From positions 62,001 to 126,000 of the forward strand of contig WRLY01000002.1 of the NCBI GenBank assembly GCA_009776305.1: a stretch of 64,000 bases of DNA, given 5' to 3'. Shown piece by piece: positions 9,205 through 18,935 of this stretch. The stretch comes from Oscillospiraceae bacterium. GTDB taxonomy: Bacteria; Bacillota; Clostridia; Oscillospirales; Ruminococcaceae. The translations under genes and the position numbers were made by a program. The notes beneath the pieces are model-generated. The model was given only the letters and a program-made list of their open reading frames with translations. It had not been told where the DNA came from and made no database searches. Every line of letters starts with the position of its first letter. The first letter of the stretch is position 1.

Positions 9205-9322
9205 TTTTTATTACCTCAAGTATCATTTTAACATTTTATAACCTGCAAAGTCAAGTCATTGACATTTAGCGAATATAATTGTATAATTAAAAGAAATAAA
9301 TCGCGAAAAGGAGAAGTTCGGC

Positions 9323-9634
9323 ATGATATTAGTAAATACTGATTTTATCACCGGCAGAAATTTACATACCTTAGGTTTGGTAAAAGGCAGCGTTGTTCAG
9401 TCGAAACATGTGGGAAAGGACATAATGGCGGGATTTAAAACCCTTGTCGGCGGCGAAATCAAAGGCTATACCGAAATGATGAACGAGGCAAGAAATATTG
9501 CCACGGGCAGAATGGTAGGGGAGGCGCAGCAAATGGGCGCCGACGGCATTATAAATCTGCGCTATGTTTCAGCGGAAATTATGCAGGGATGCGCCGAGGT
9601 AATCGCTTACGGTACTGCTGTAAAATTTATTTAA
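9323..9634 (+). CDS. YbjQ family protein (UPF0145)
   Basis: LGLVKGSVVQSKHVGKDIMAGFKTLVGGEIKGYTEMMNEAR. Confidence 0.88.
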   Translation: MILVNTDFITGRNLHTLGLVKGSVVQSKHVGKDIMAGFKTLVGGEIKGYTEMMNEARNIATGRMVGEAQQMGADGIINLRYVSAEIMQGCAEVIAYGTAVKFI

Positions 9635-9763
9635 TAAATACCGCCGCCGACTTGAAACAGCGGCGGTATTTTCTGCTTGCAATTATAGCGTTTATATGCT
9701 ATAATGTTTTAGTTAATATTTTAAATCCAAAATCAGCTATAGCAAAATTCCGCATGGGGAGGC

Positions 9764-12700
9764 TTGAAAATGAAAAAAAACGGCAAATTAATCCGCAGAT
9801 TATTATACGCGGTAATTGCGGTAATATTGTTAAGTCTTTTTTCGGGTTGCGCGAATTATAATATAGCCGGTAATGCGGGGGAAACGCAATCCGAAAACTT
9901 TGCGGTCTTTACCTCATATCGTGATATTCCGGGCGTAACGGAGGAAGAAATAAACGCAATCGAGGCGCTTTTGGAGGAATACGATTATTTTGTCTACGCG
10001 ATGATGCCAAACATTGAGGCTTTTCTTGATAAAAACGGCGAAATCAGAGGTTATTCGGCGCTTTTATGCGAGTGGCTGACAGAAATTTTCGGGATTGAAT
10101 TTGTTCCCACCCACTTTGCCTGGAATGAATTAATGGAGGGTCTTGAAAACTACGAAATTGATTTTGCCGGCAACCTGACCGCCACCGATGAACGCCGTGA
10201 AGTTTTTTATATGACCGACCCGATTGCCCAGCGCACGGTTAAATATCTGCGCCTTACAGACAGTTCATCCCTCTCCGAAATCTCCCGAACACGCCTGCCT
10301 CGGTACGGATTGCTCGAGGGCTCGAGTACCATTGACAAGGTTTTTCTTTATGCCGCGCAGGAATTTGAGCCGGTTTATTTAGCCGAATACGCCGACGCCT
10401 ACGAGCTTTTAAAGTCGGGGGAAATTGACGCTCTTATATATGAAAGCTCTGCGGAGGCTATTTTCGGCGCTTACGACAATATTGTGACGTCGGATTTTTT
10501 GCCGCTGATTTTCACCCCTGTTTCTCTTGCGACCAAAAATCCTGAGCTTTCCCCTATTATTTCCGTTATGCAAAAAGCGCTGGATAACGGTATTATTTTT
10601 CATTTAAACGAGTTATACAATCAGGGTTATGCCGAATACATGCGCTACAGGCTTTCAATGCGGTTGACAGAGGAGGAGTCGGAGTACATAAAAAACAACC
10701 CCGTTATCTCCTTTGCGATAGAATATGATGATTATCCTGTAAGCTTTTACAGTATGCACTACAATGAATGGCAGGGAATCAGCATAGACGTAATAAAGGA
10801 AATCGAGATGCTTACGGGACTCGAATTTGTAACCTTACACGATGTGGATACCGGATGGACTGAACTGCTCAGAATGCTTGAAGACGGGGAGGTGCTTATA
10901 CTTTCCGAGCTTGTTCGGACAAAAGAGCGGGAGGAGAGCTTTTTATGGGCGGAATCCTCATTTTTCACCGACCAGTCGGCACTTTTATCTAAAACCGAGC
11001 ATCGCGATATAAATATAAACGACGTATATTCGGTCAAAGTTGGGCTGATTAAGGACAATGCTAACGCCGAAATGTTTCGGAGTTGGTTTCCCGACCACCA
11101 TAATGTAGTAGAATACGAAAGCAATCAAGCGGCTTTTGACGCGCTGAAACGCGACGAGGTTGACATGGTTATGAGCAGTAAAAGCAGCCTTTTGTATCTT
11201 ACGAATTATCAGGAGGTCACAGGTTATAAAGCCAATATCGTATTCAATAACAGCTTTGAATCCACCTTTGGATTTAATAAGGACGCGGAGATTTTACGTT
11301 CCATCGTTGACAAATCCCTTGATTTAATCGACGTCGAGGCTATTTCGGAACAGTGGCTGAGAAAAAATTACGATTACCGACTGAAAATGACAGAGGCGCA
11401 AAGACCGTGGGTAATCGGTGTGTGTTTTCTGCTTTTCTCCACTTCGGTTTTAATGTTTGCCTTATTTCAAAGAACCCGCAGGGAGGGAAAGCGTCTTGAC
11501 GATTTAGTTAAGGAGCGAAGCGAAACTATAGTTTCATTGTTTGAGGTAAATCCTCAAATCAATTTTCTTTTTAACAGCAAGTTCAAAGTAGTGGATTGTA
11601 ATTCGGTGGTTTGTAAGGTGATGGGGTTTGACACTAAGAAAGCCGCACTGAAAGGATTTGTTGAGCGCATTAATGAAAGTCAGCCGGATTTTCAGCTGGA
11701 CGGCAGTCCCGTTATATCGTTGTCCGAAAGGCTTGAGAGGGCTGTGGAAAACGGCTCGGAAAAATTTGAAGCCGAGCTCACGATAAATGATAATCTGCTG
11801 ACGTTTGACGTGTATCTTATAAAGATTCCTTATGAAGACAGCCATGCCGTGGTTGGCTATGCTTTTGATATAACCGATATACACAAAAGGGAAAAGGCGC
11901 TTTTACACGCACAGGAATTGAGCGAGTTGCAATTGCTCAAATTAGGCTTAATGATTAAAGCCACCAAAATCGGTTTGTGGGACATGGAGGTTGTAAATCA
12001 CGAGCTTTTAAATTTGTCCAACCCATTTATTTGGTCGCAGGAATTTCGTCAAATGCTCGGATTTAAGGACGAGTCGGATTTTCCGAATGTATTAAGTAGC
12101 TGGAGTGAACGTCTTCACCCCGATGATAAGGATAGGACGCTTGAATGTTTTAAAAAGCACTTGCTTGACAAAACAGGAAAAACACTTTATGATGTGGAGT
12201 ATAAGCTAAAAAAGAAAAACGGCAAATACGCCTATTTCCGCGCTTCCGGCGAAACCATTCGCGACGACAACGGTAACGCTGTCCGCGTCGCGGGTGCGCT
12301 CATGGATATAACCGAAACCAAGAATATGCTGCTCGAGACCGAAAAACAGCGTATTCAAGCCGAAGCCGCGAGTAAGGCAAAGGGCGACTTCCTCTCCATA
12401 ATGAGCCACGAAATGCGTACTCCGATGAACGCCATTATCGGCATGACGGTGATTGGCAAGAAAGCCGGAGAAATCGAACAGAAAAATTACGCCTTAAAAA
12501 AAATCGGGGACGCTTCGTCACATCTGTTGGGGGTTATAAACGACGTATTGGATATGGCAAAAATTGAGGCGGATAAATTAGAGCTTGCGCCTGTTGAATA
12601 CAGCTTTGAGAGAATGTTGCAAAAGACAATTTCTATTATTAACTTTCGGATAGATGAAAAACAGCAGATTTTTTCGGCAAAGGTTGACAATGACATACCG

Positions 12701-13921
12701 CATTTTATTATAGGTGACAGTCAGCGTTTGGCGCAGGTAATCGCAAACTTGTTATCAAATGCCGTAAAATTCACTCCCGAAGGGGGCAAAATCCGCCTTG
12801 AGGCGGATTTAGTCAGTGAAATTGACGGGGATTGTGAATTGCGTATACAAGTAATTGACAGCGGAATAGGCATAGACCCGTCGCAACAGCAGAGGCTCTT
12901 CCTTGCGTTTGAACAGGCAGACAGGGAGACCAGCCACAGATTCGGCGGCACGGGCTTGGGTTTGGTCATTTCAAAACGCATAATAGAACTTATGGGTGGA
13001 AATATTTTTGTGGAATCGGAAGTGGGCAAGGGGGCGCGGTTCTGCTTTACCGTAAAAGCGCGCCGTGGTGAAAAAAATGTCCGTTCACTGCTAACGCCTG
13101 ATGTTAATTGGGAAGACGTGAGGATTTTAGTAGCAGATAATACCGCGGAAGCCCGCAGTCAGTTTGAGGGAATTTTCAGCCGTCTCGGCTTAAAATGTGA
13201 CGTCACGTCCGATGGCGCTGAGGTTATTCGCATGATTGAAAAACATGGTAATTACGACATGTGCTTTATAGACAATAGTCTGCCCGACATTGACGGCGCC
13301 GAACTGGCAAAACAAATCAAATCGCTCTGTGCCGATGATAATGAGCCGACCGTGGCGGTTATCACCGCAGGGATGCAGTGGGAGCAAACCAAGACTCGGG
13401 CGGAAAGCGCGGAAGTTAATAAGTATCTGCCGAAACCTGTTTTTTCATTTATGATTATTGACGCTTTAAACGGATGCCTCACCCAATACTGTAGTCAGGA
13501 TAAGGACTATATCAATAACGACGGCGTGTTTGTAGGAAGACGAATGTTGCTTGCCGAGGACATAGAGATTAACCGGGAAATACTCACGCTACTTTTGGAG
13601 AATACCGGGATTATAATTGACTACGCCGAAAACGGCAGAGAAGCATTAGGCATGGTTACGGCGACTCCCGACAAGTATGACGTGGTGTTTATGGATGTGC
13701 AAATGCCTGTTATGGACGGTCTCGAAGCCACCCGCGAAATCCGCGCTTTACCGGAAATAACCGAAAGAGAGGGCGGCAGACTGCCAATCATAGCGCTTAC
13801 GGCGAATGTGTTTAAAGACGACATTGAAGCCTGCCTGGCGGCGGGCATGGACGACCACTTAGGCAAGCCGTTTGATGTTGATAAGGTGTTTGAGAAGTTG
13901 AGGAAGTTTTTGAAAACGTAA
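9764..13921 (+). CDS. Hybrid sensor histidine kinase with two extracellular SBP_bac_3 (Venus-flytrap) domains, PAS domains, HisKA-HATPase and two receiver domains
   Basis: Lipoprotein-like N-terminus; two flytrap segments; TM (WVIGVCFLLFSTSVLMFALF); FLSIMSHEMRTPMNAIIGM; GTGLGLVISKRII; receivers at VADNTAEARSQF and LLAEDIEINREIL. Confidence 0.92.
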   Translation: MKMKKNGKLIRRLLYAVIAVILLSLFSGCANYNIAGNAGETQSENFAVFTSYRDIPGVTEEEINAIEALLEEYDYFVYAMMPNIEAFLDKNGEIRGYSALLCEWLTEIFGIEFVPTHFAWNELMEGLENYEIDFAGNLTATDERREVFYMTDPIAQRTVKYLRLTDSSSLSEISRTRLPRYGLLEGSSTIDKVFLYAAQEFEPVYLAEYADAYELLKSGEIDALIYESSAEAIFGAYDNIVTSDFLPLIFTPVSLATKNPELSPIISVMQKALDNGIIFHLNELYNQGYAEYMRYRLSMRLTEEESEYIKNNPVISFAIEYDDYPVSFYSMHYNEWQGISIDVIKEIEMLTGLEFVTLHDVDTGWTELLRMLEDGEVLILSELVRTKEREESFLWAESSFFTDQSALLSKTEHRDININDVYSVKVGLIKDNANAEMFRSWFPDHHNVVEYESNQAAFDALKRDEVDMVMSSKSSLLYLTNYQEVTGYKANIVFNNSFESTFGFNKDAEILRSIVDKSLDLIDVEAISEQWLRKNYDYRLKMTEAQRPWVIGVCFLLFSTSVLMFALFQRTRREGKRLDDLVKERSETIVSLFEVNPQINFLFNSKFKVVDCNSVVCKVMGFDTKKAALKGFVERINESQPDFQLDGSPVISLSERLERAVENGSEKFEAELTINDNLLTFDVYLIKIPYEDSHAVVGYAFDITDIHKREKALLHAQELSELQLLKLGLMIKATKIGLWDMEVVNHELLNLSNPFIWSQEFRQMLGFKDESDFPNVLSSWSERLHPDDKDRTLECFKKHLLDKTGKTLYDVEYKLKKKNGKYAYFRASGETIRDDNGNAVRVAGALMDITETKNMLLETEKQRIQAEAASKAKGDFLSIMSHEMRTPMNAIIGMTVIGKKAGEIEQKNYALKKIGDASSHLLGVINDVLDMAKIEADKLELAPVEYSFERMLQKTISIINFRIDEKQQIFSAKVDNDIPHFIIGDSQRLAQVIANLLSNAVKFTPEGGKIRLEADLVSEIDGDCELRIQVIDSGIGIDPSQQQRLFLAFEQADRETSHRFGGTGLGLVISKRIIELMGGNIFVESEVGKGARFCFTVKARRGEKNVRSLLTPDVNWEDVRILVADNTAEARSQFEGIFSRLGLKCDVTSDGAEVIRMIEKHGNYDMCFIDNSLPDIDGAELAKQIKSLCADDNEPTVAVITAGMQWEQTKTRAESAEVNKYLPKPVFSFMIIDALNGCLTQYCSQDKDYINNDGVFVGRRMLLAEDIEINREILTLLLENTGIIIDYAENGREALGMVTATPDKYDVVFMDVQMPVMDGLEATREIRALPEITEREGGRLPIIALTANVFKDDIEACLAAGMDDHLGKPFDVDKVFEKLRKFLKT

Positions 13922-13929
13922 AAAATATT

Positions 13930-14886
13930 TCACTCAAGTGCAATTCTAAGCGTTTCCGCGTTTTCCCTCATGAAATCAATATACCCCTTGCCGCTGTCGA
14001 TTTCCTCTTGCGTAACCGTATGGCAGGAATGTAAAAGCATAGGCAGAGCATCGGTTTCGCGGCTTATTGTATTAGCGGTCTTTTTATCAGAAAGCTCGCC
14101 GTAAAAGACGACGGGGATTTGCTCCCGCCTGATTTTTTCAATCAGGAACGCTATGGTCATGGCGCTCGGCTCGGATTCTTCCGAGCAACCTGGGAACGCC
14201 GCGTAATACTCAAGTCCGTAGCAGTCGGCAAGATAGCGGAAAGCAAAACGGTCGGCAAAAACAATGACGTTTCTTGAAGCGTTTGAAATTATCCCGGTAA
14301 AAGCGTTATCAAGTTCTTCAAGCTTTTTTATGTACTCTTCGGCGTTGTTTTTATAAAATTCCGCGTTTTCGGAATCCTTATCGCTTAAAGCGTCGGCAAT
14401 CGCCCGGGTCATTAAAACGGCGTTTGGGGGAGAAGTCCATATATGCTGGTCGAAATTATCGGAATTGTCGGCGCTTTCATGCTCGTGGTCATGCTCTTGC
14501 GTTTCCATGCCTTCAACAATTTCCTCTTCCAAAAGCGTTACGCTGTTCATCAGTCTTACACTTTTGACGTTTTCCTGCTCTGCCAAAATCTTCTCAACCC
14601 AACTGTCGTCCGCACCGCCTATGTAAAGGAAAACGTCACATTCCCTGATTCTGATTATGTCATGCGGGGTAGGCTCATAGGAGTGACTGTCGGCTGAAGA
14701 CGGTAGCAACAATGAAACATCAGCCCTGTCGCCGGCTATATTTTTGGCGAAGTCATATAGAGGGAAGACGGTGGCAATTACTTTTAATTTTCCGCTATTT
14801 TCCGAATACGCGCTGTCCGCACTGCAACCGGGGAGAATACATAACAGCAAAGCTATGATTGTAAAAACAGTTATTGAAGTTTTCAT
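13930..14886 (-). CDS. Zinc/manganese-type metal ABC transporter substrate-binding protein (ZnuA-like)
   Basis: Lipobox LPGC; VFPLYDFAKNIAGDRADVSLLLPSSADSHSYEPTPHDI; acidic His-containing loop EHDHEHESADN. Confidence 0.88.
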   Translation of the reverse strand: MKTSITVFTIIALLLCILPGCSADSAYSENSGKLKVIATVFPLYDFAKNIAGDRADVSLLLPSSADSHSYEPTPHDIIRIRECDVFLYIGGADDSWVEKILAEQENVKSVRLMNSVTLLEEEIVEGMETQEHDHEHESADNSDNFDQHIWTSPPNAVLMTRAIADALSDKDSENAEFYKNNAEEYIKKLEELDNAFTGIISNASRNVIVFADRFAFRYLADCYGLEYYAAFPGCSEESEPSAMTIAFLIEKIRREQIPVVFYGELSDKKTANTISRETDALPMLLHSCHTVTQEEIDSGKGYIDFMRENAETLRIALE

Positions 14887-15107
14887 TTATACCATCCCTG
14901 CCCGACGCCAACGCGCCGTAAAATGTTTTTCCTCTTACACTTGTTATTTTTTCAAGCTAATTTAAGCCCTTGAAACTCAGATGTAAAAATATCCTGCTTT
15001 TTAATGCAAACTTTTGGATAAAATAAACTATAACATAACTTAAAACAAAAGTCAACCTGAAATTTGGCGGATTTTATTAAAGTGTTCGATATAAAATATT
15101 GCAAAAT

Positions 15108-15146
15108 TTTACATAAAATTTACACAATCAACCCCAAAACTTTACA
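15108..15146 (+). promoter_or_regulatory. Candidate Pho box upstream of pstS
   Basis: TTTACA at 15108, 15119 and 15141 (spacing 11 and 22 bp). Confidence 0.65.
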
Positions 15147-15251
15147 AACAGGCATTATCATAGTAAGTGCGAATATTGTCATACAATTTCGCCATGTTAA
15201 ATTATAGAAAACCAAAAATTCAACAAATCAAAACAAACGGAGGATAATTTT

Positions 15252-16208
15252 ATGAAAACCGGACGCATACTTACAATTATAACTATGCTTTTAGCGCTTT
15301 GTCTTACAATGGGGATGGTAACCGCATGCGACAGCACAGACCAAGTTTCTGTAGCGCCGCCCGCAACTGAGGGCAACCAACCCGAAGAAACCCAAGCAGA
15401 GGTTCCTGCCTCTAACTTTAATTCCAATGAAGAAATCGTTTTTGTAACCCGTGAAGCCGGCTCAGGTACACGCGGCGCGTTTATTGAGCTTTTCGAGATT
15501 GAAGTAAGACTTGAAGACGGCTCGAGAACCGACACGACCTCACCCGAGGCTCAGGAAGCCAACTCAACCGGCGTTATGCTTACTACGGTTCAGTCCGACG
15601 CTTATACAATAGGCTACGCTTCTCTCGGCTCTGTAAACGATTCGGTTAAGGTTATTGAAATTGACGGCGTTTTGGCGTCACAGGAAAACATTGTGAACGG
15701 AAGCTACGCGATTCAGCGCCCTTTCAACATAGCTACTAATGGTGAAGCTACAGGTCTTGCAAAAGATTTCATCGACTTCATCTTCTCGGCTGAAGGACAG
15801 GACATTATCGCTGACAGAGGCTATATAAAAATTAATGAAGACGCCACCGCTTTTGAGGGTGAATTACCCGAAGGCAGAATAGTTATAGCCGGTTCTTCCT
15901 CGGTTTCTCCCGTAATGCTAAGACTTAAAGAAGCTTATGAAGCGCTGAACCCAAATGCTCAGATTGAGCTTCAGGAAACCGATTCAACTGCAGGTATGAA
16001 CGCTCTTATTGACGGTATATGCGATATAGGTATGGCAAGCCGTGATTTAAAAGACAACGAGCGGGAAGTTTTAACCGATATGGCAATCGCAATTGACGGC
16101 ATAGCCGTAATAGTGAACAACCAAAACCCCGTTACCGGACTTACAAGCGAACAAGTAAAAAACATTTACACCGGCGAAACTTCGGTGTGGAATGAAATAA
16201 TAGGATAA
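15252..16208 (+). CDS. pstS: Phosphate ABC transporter substrate-binding protein PstS
   Basis: Lipoprotein; IVIAGSSSVSPVMLRLKEAYEALNP; followed by pstCAB. Confidence 0.95.
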   Translation: MKTGRILTIITMLLALCLTMGMVTACDSTDQVSVAPPATEGNQPEETQAEVPASNFNSNEEIVFVTREAGSGTRGAFIELFEIEVRLEDGSRTDTTSPEAQEANSTGVMLTTVQSDAYTIGYASLGSVNDSVKVIEIDGVLASQENIVNGSYAIQRPFNIATNGEATGLAKDFIDFIFSAEGQDIIADRGYIKINEDATAFEGELPEGRIVIAGSSSVSPVMLRLKEAYEALNPNAQIELQETDSTAGMNALIDGICDIGMASRDLKDNEREVLTDMAIAIDGIAVIVNNQNPVTGLTSEQVKNIYTGETSVWNEIIG

Positions 16209-16235
16209 TAAACAATTGATAAGATGTGCCTTGAG

Positions 16236-16263
16236 ACCGGAAATGTTTCTAAAATTTTCCGGT
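16236..16263 (+). promoter_or_regulatory. pstS-pstC intergenic hairpin
   Basis: ACCGGAAA ... TTTCCGGT. Confidence 0.55.
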
Positions 16264-16301
16264 TTCGGGTACAAACTTTTTTCTTCAAAAGCAGGCTTTT
16301 T

Positions 16302-17195
16302 ATGAAAACAAATACAATTAAAAACAAACATTATTTTAACAAAAACCGGGTTTCGGAAAACATTATGCGGTTGTTGTTTTTTATAGCGGCGCTGACTTCT
16401 GTCGGAGCGGTATTGTTAATCTGCATTTTCCTTTTCGGAAACGGAATTCCCGCTATGGCTGAAATAGGCATATTTAAATTTTTAACGGGAGTTCAGTGGT
16501 CTCCTACTAATGTTCCGCCTTCATTCGGGATTCTTCCGATGATTTTAGGAAGCATTTACACCACTGCGGGAGCAATTGTGGTTGGGGTTCCGGTCGGAAT
16601 ACTTACGGCGGTTTATATGGCGCGTTTCTGCGATAAAAGAATTTACAAGTGCCTGAAACCCGCGGTAGAGCTTTTGGCGGGAATACCGTCAATTGTTTAC
16701 GGTTTCTTCGGAATGACAGTTATGGTTCCGTTGGTACGCAGTTTCTTCGGCGTAAACGGCAGTACTATGCTGACGGCTTCGGTGCTTCTCGGAATTATGA
16801 TACTTCCTACGATTATAAACATATCCGAAAGTGCAATCAGAGCCGTTCCCGAAAGCTATTATGAAGGTGCGCTCGCACTCGGCGCAAGTAAGGAAAGAAG
16901 CGTGTTTTTCGTCATTCTTCCGGCGGCGAAATCAGGCGTATTCGCTTCGGTTATACTCGGCACCGGGCGCGCAATCGGCGAAACAATGGCAGTTATAATG
17001 GTAGCGGGAAATCAGCCCAGAATGCCGCAGGGATTACTTCGCGGTGTGCGTACCATGACCGCCAACATAGTTCAGGAGATGGGATACGCGGCAGGCTTGC
17101 ACCGAGAGGCGCTTATAGCCACAGGGGTGGTTCTGTTTGTGTTTATACTTATTATAAATCTGTCTTTCTCTCTTTTAAAAAGGAGGGATAAATAA
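16302..17195 (+). CDS. pstC: Phosphate ABC transporter permease PstC
   Basis: LLAGIPSIVYGFFGM, EGALALGASKERSVFFVILPAAKSG; ATG at 16302 preferred over track start 16224. Confidence 0.95.
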   Translation: MKTNTIKNKHYFNKNRVSENIMRLLFFIAALTSVGAVLLICIFLFGNGIPAMAEIGIFKFLTGVQWSPTNVPPSFGILPMILGSIYTTAGAIVVGVPVGILTAVYMARFCDKRIYKCLKPAVELLAGIPSIVYGFFGMTVMVPLVRSFFGVNGSTMLTASVLLGIMILPTIINISESAIRAVPESYYEGALALGASKERSVFFVILPAAKSGVFASVILGTGRAIGETMAVIMVAGNQPRMPQGLLRGVRTMTANIVQEMGYAAGLHREALIATGVVLFVFILIINLSFSLLKRRDK

Positions 17196-18064
17196 TGTCA
17201 AAATTTTTAAAACTGTTGCGGAAAAAGTGGTTTGACTGGTTACTTAAAATTGCTTTAAGATTAGCGGCGGTTTTGACTATAGGCGTTCTTTTTATCATTG
17301 TAGGCTATATACTTATAAGAGGCATACCCACCCTTGAAGCGTCAATGTTCGCATTTAAATTCAACAGCGATAATCAGTCCATGTTCCCCGCGCTGATTTC
17401 CACGGTAATCATTACCTTAATATCACTCGTTTTAGCGGTGCCGCTCGGCGTCTTTTCAGCAATTTACCTTGTGGAATACGCTAAGAGAGGCAACAAGGCG
17501 GTGGGTGTCATAAGAGTCACGGCTGAAACCCTTTCGGGAATACCGTCTATTGTTTACGGGCTTTTCGGTTTTCTGTTTTTTGTAATTTTTATGAAATGGG
17601 GAAATTCCGTATTAGCGGGTTCTTTTACTCTTGCTATTATGATACTTCCGTTAATTATGCGTACCACCGAGGAGGCGCTTAAATCTGTTCCAGACAGTTT
17701 CAGGGAGGGTTCTTTCGGTCTCGGAGCGGGCAGGCTCAGAACCGTGTTCAGAATCGTTCTGCCCTCGGCTATGCCGGGGATTTTGGCGGGCGTAATACTC
17801 GGTATAGGCAGAATAGTCGGCGAAACCGCCGCCCTGCTCTACACTGCGGGAACGGTAGCGCAAATCCCGTCGGGGTTAAATGTTTTCACGGGGGATGTTT
17901 TTTGGCAGGATTCGGCAAGGACGCTGTCGGTTCACATGTATTCGCTTTACAGGGAAGGGCTCTACATCGACAAGATGTACGGCACGGCTGTAATACTTTT
18001 ACTTTTGGTTATCGTGCTTAATACTGTTTCAACATTTATCGCTAAAAAATTAACAAAAAAATAG
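17195..18064 (+). CDS. pstA: Phosphate ABC transporter permease PstA
   Basis: TLSGIPSIVYGLFGFLFFV, REGSFGLGAGRLRTVFRIVLPSAMPG. Confidence 0.95.
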   Translation: MSKFLKLLRKKWFDWLLKIALRLAAVLTIGVLFIIVGYILIRGIPTLEASMFAFKFNSDNQSMFPALISTVIITLISLVLAVPLGVFSAIYLVEYAKRGNKAVGVIRVTAETLSGIPSIVYGLFGFLFFVIFMKWGNSVLAGSFTLAIMILPLIMRTTEEALKSVPDSFREGSFGLGAGRLRTVFRIVLPSAMPGILAGVILGIGRIVGETAALLYTAGTVAQIPSGLNVFTGDVFWQDSARTLSVHMYSLYREGLYIDKMYGTAVILLLLVIVLNTVSTFIAKKLTKK

Positions 18065-18109
18065 ACTGTATCGGTCTTATAGACCGAATCGGTCCGATAG
18101 GTAAAACAA

Positions 18110-18862
18110 ATGGAAAAGAAATTTGAAATTACAGACTTAAACCTTTGGTACGACGCTTTTCAGGCGCTCAAGAACATAAACATTGAAATTCCGAAAAACA
18201 ATGTTACGGCGTTTATCGGACCGTCAGGTTGCGGTAAATCTACTTTCCTTAAAACGCTGAACCGAATGAATGATTTGGTTGAGGGGTGCAAAATAAACGG
18301 AAAGATTTTGCTTGACGGAGAGGATGTTTACGGAGACATTGACGTAAATGCGCTCAGAAAACGGGTTGGAATGGTTTTTCAAAAACCAAACCCGTTTCCT
18401 ATGAGTATTTACGACAACGTAGCTTTCGGACCGCGCACTCACGGAAAGCGCTCTAAGCACGCCCTTGACGAAATAGTGGAAACCGCGCTGAAAAATGCCG
18501 CCATTTGGGACGAGGTTAAAGACAGGCTTAAAAAATCCGCGCTTTCGCTTTCGGGTGGACAGCAACAAAGGATTTGTATAGCCCGTGCGCTCGCTGTTTC
18601 GCCCGATGTAATTTTGATGGACGAACCTACCAGTGCGCTTGACCCCATATCTACGTCAAAAATCGAGGACTTAATATTTGACTTAAAAGAGAAATACAGC
18701 ATAATAATAGTAACGCACAATATGCAACAGGCGGCGAGAATTTCCGACCTTACGGCGTTCTTCCTTTTGGGAGAACTTATTGAGACCGGTGACACGGATA
18801 AAATTTTCTCTATGCCTAAAAACAAAAAGACCGAGGATTATATTACTGGGAGGTTCGGGTAG
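18110..18862 (+). CDS. pstB: Phosphate ABC transporter ATP-binding protein PstB
   Basis: [52 protein letters not shown]. Confidence 0.97.
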   Translation: MEKKFEITDLNLWYDAFQALKNINIEIPKNNVTAFIGPSGCGKSTFLKTLNRMNDLVEGCKINGKILLDGEDVYGDIDVNALRKRVGMVFQKPNPFPMSIYDNVAFGPRTHGKRSKHALDEIVETALKNAAIWDEVKDRLKKSALSLSGGQQQRICIARALAVSPDVILMDEPTSALDPISTSKIEDLIFDLKEKYSIIIVTHNMQQAARISDLTAFFLLGELIETGDTDKIFSMPKNKKTEDYITGRFG

Positions 18863-18881
18863 ATTGAAAAAAGGACAAATA

Positions 18882-18935
18882 CAAGAGGAAATATATTTTA
18901 TGGCTCGCTTATGTCTGGAAAGGAAGATATAAAAT
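18882..18935 (+). repeat. Leader cassette copy A, upstream of phoU
   Basis: caagaggaaatatattttatggctcgcttatgtctggaaaggaagatataaaat then ATG; about 42/54 identical by eye to copy B. Confidence 0.75.

Noticed and set aside
16224-16301. N-terminal extension of pstC (MCLETGNVSKIFRFRVQTFFFKSRLF)
   Set aside because: It overlaps the intergenic hairpin and contains no PstC homology; ATG at 16302 is more plausible.
18901-18935. Short upstream ORF inside leader cassette A (ATG GCT CGC TTA TGT CTG GAA AGG AAG ATA TAA)
   Set aside because: Not conserved in copies B (ATG GTT CGT TGA) or C (start lost), so the shared signal is unlikely to be a leader peptide.
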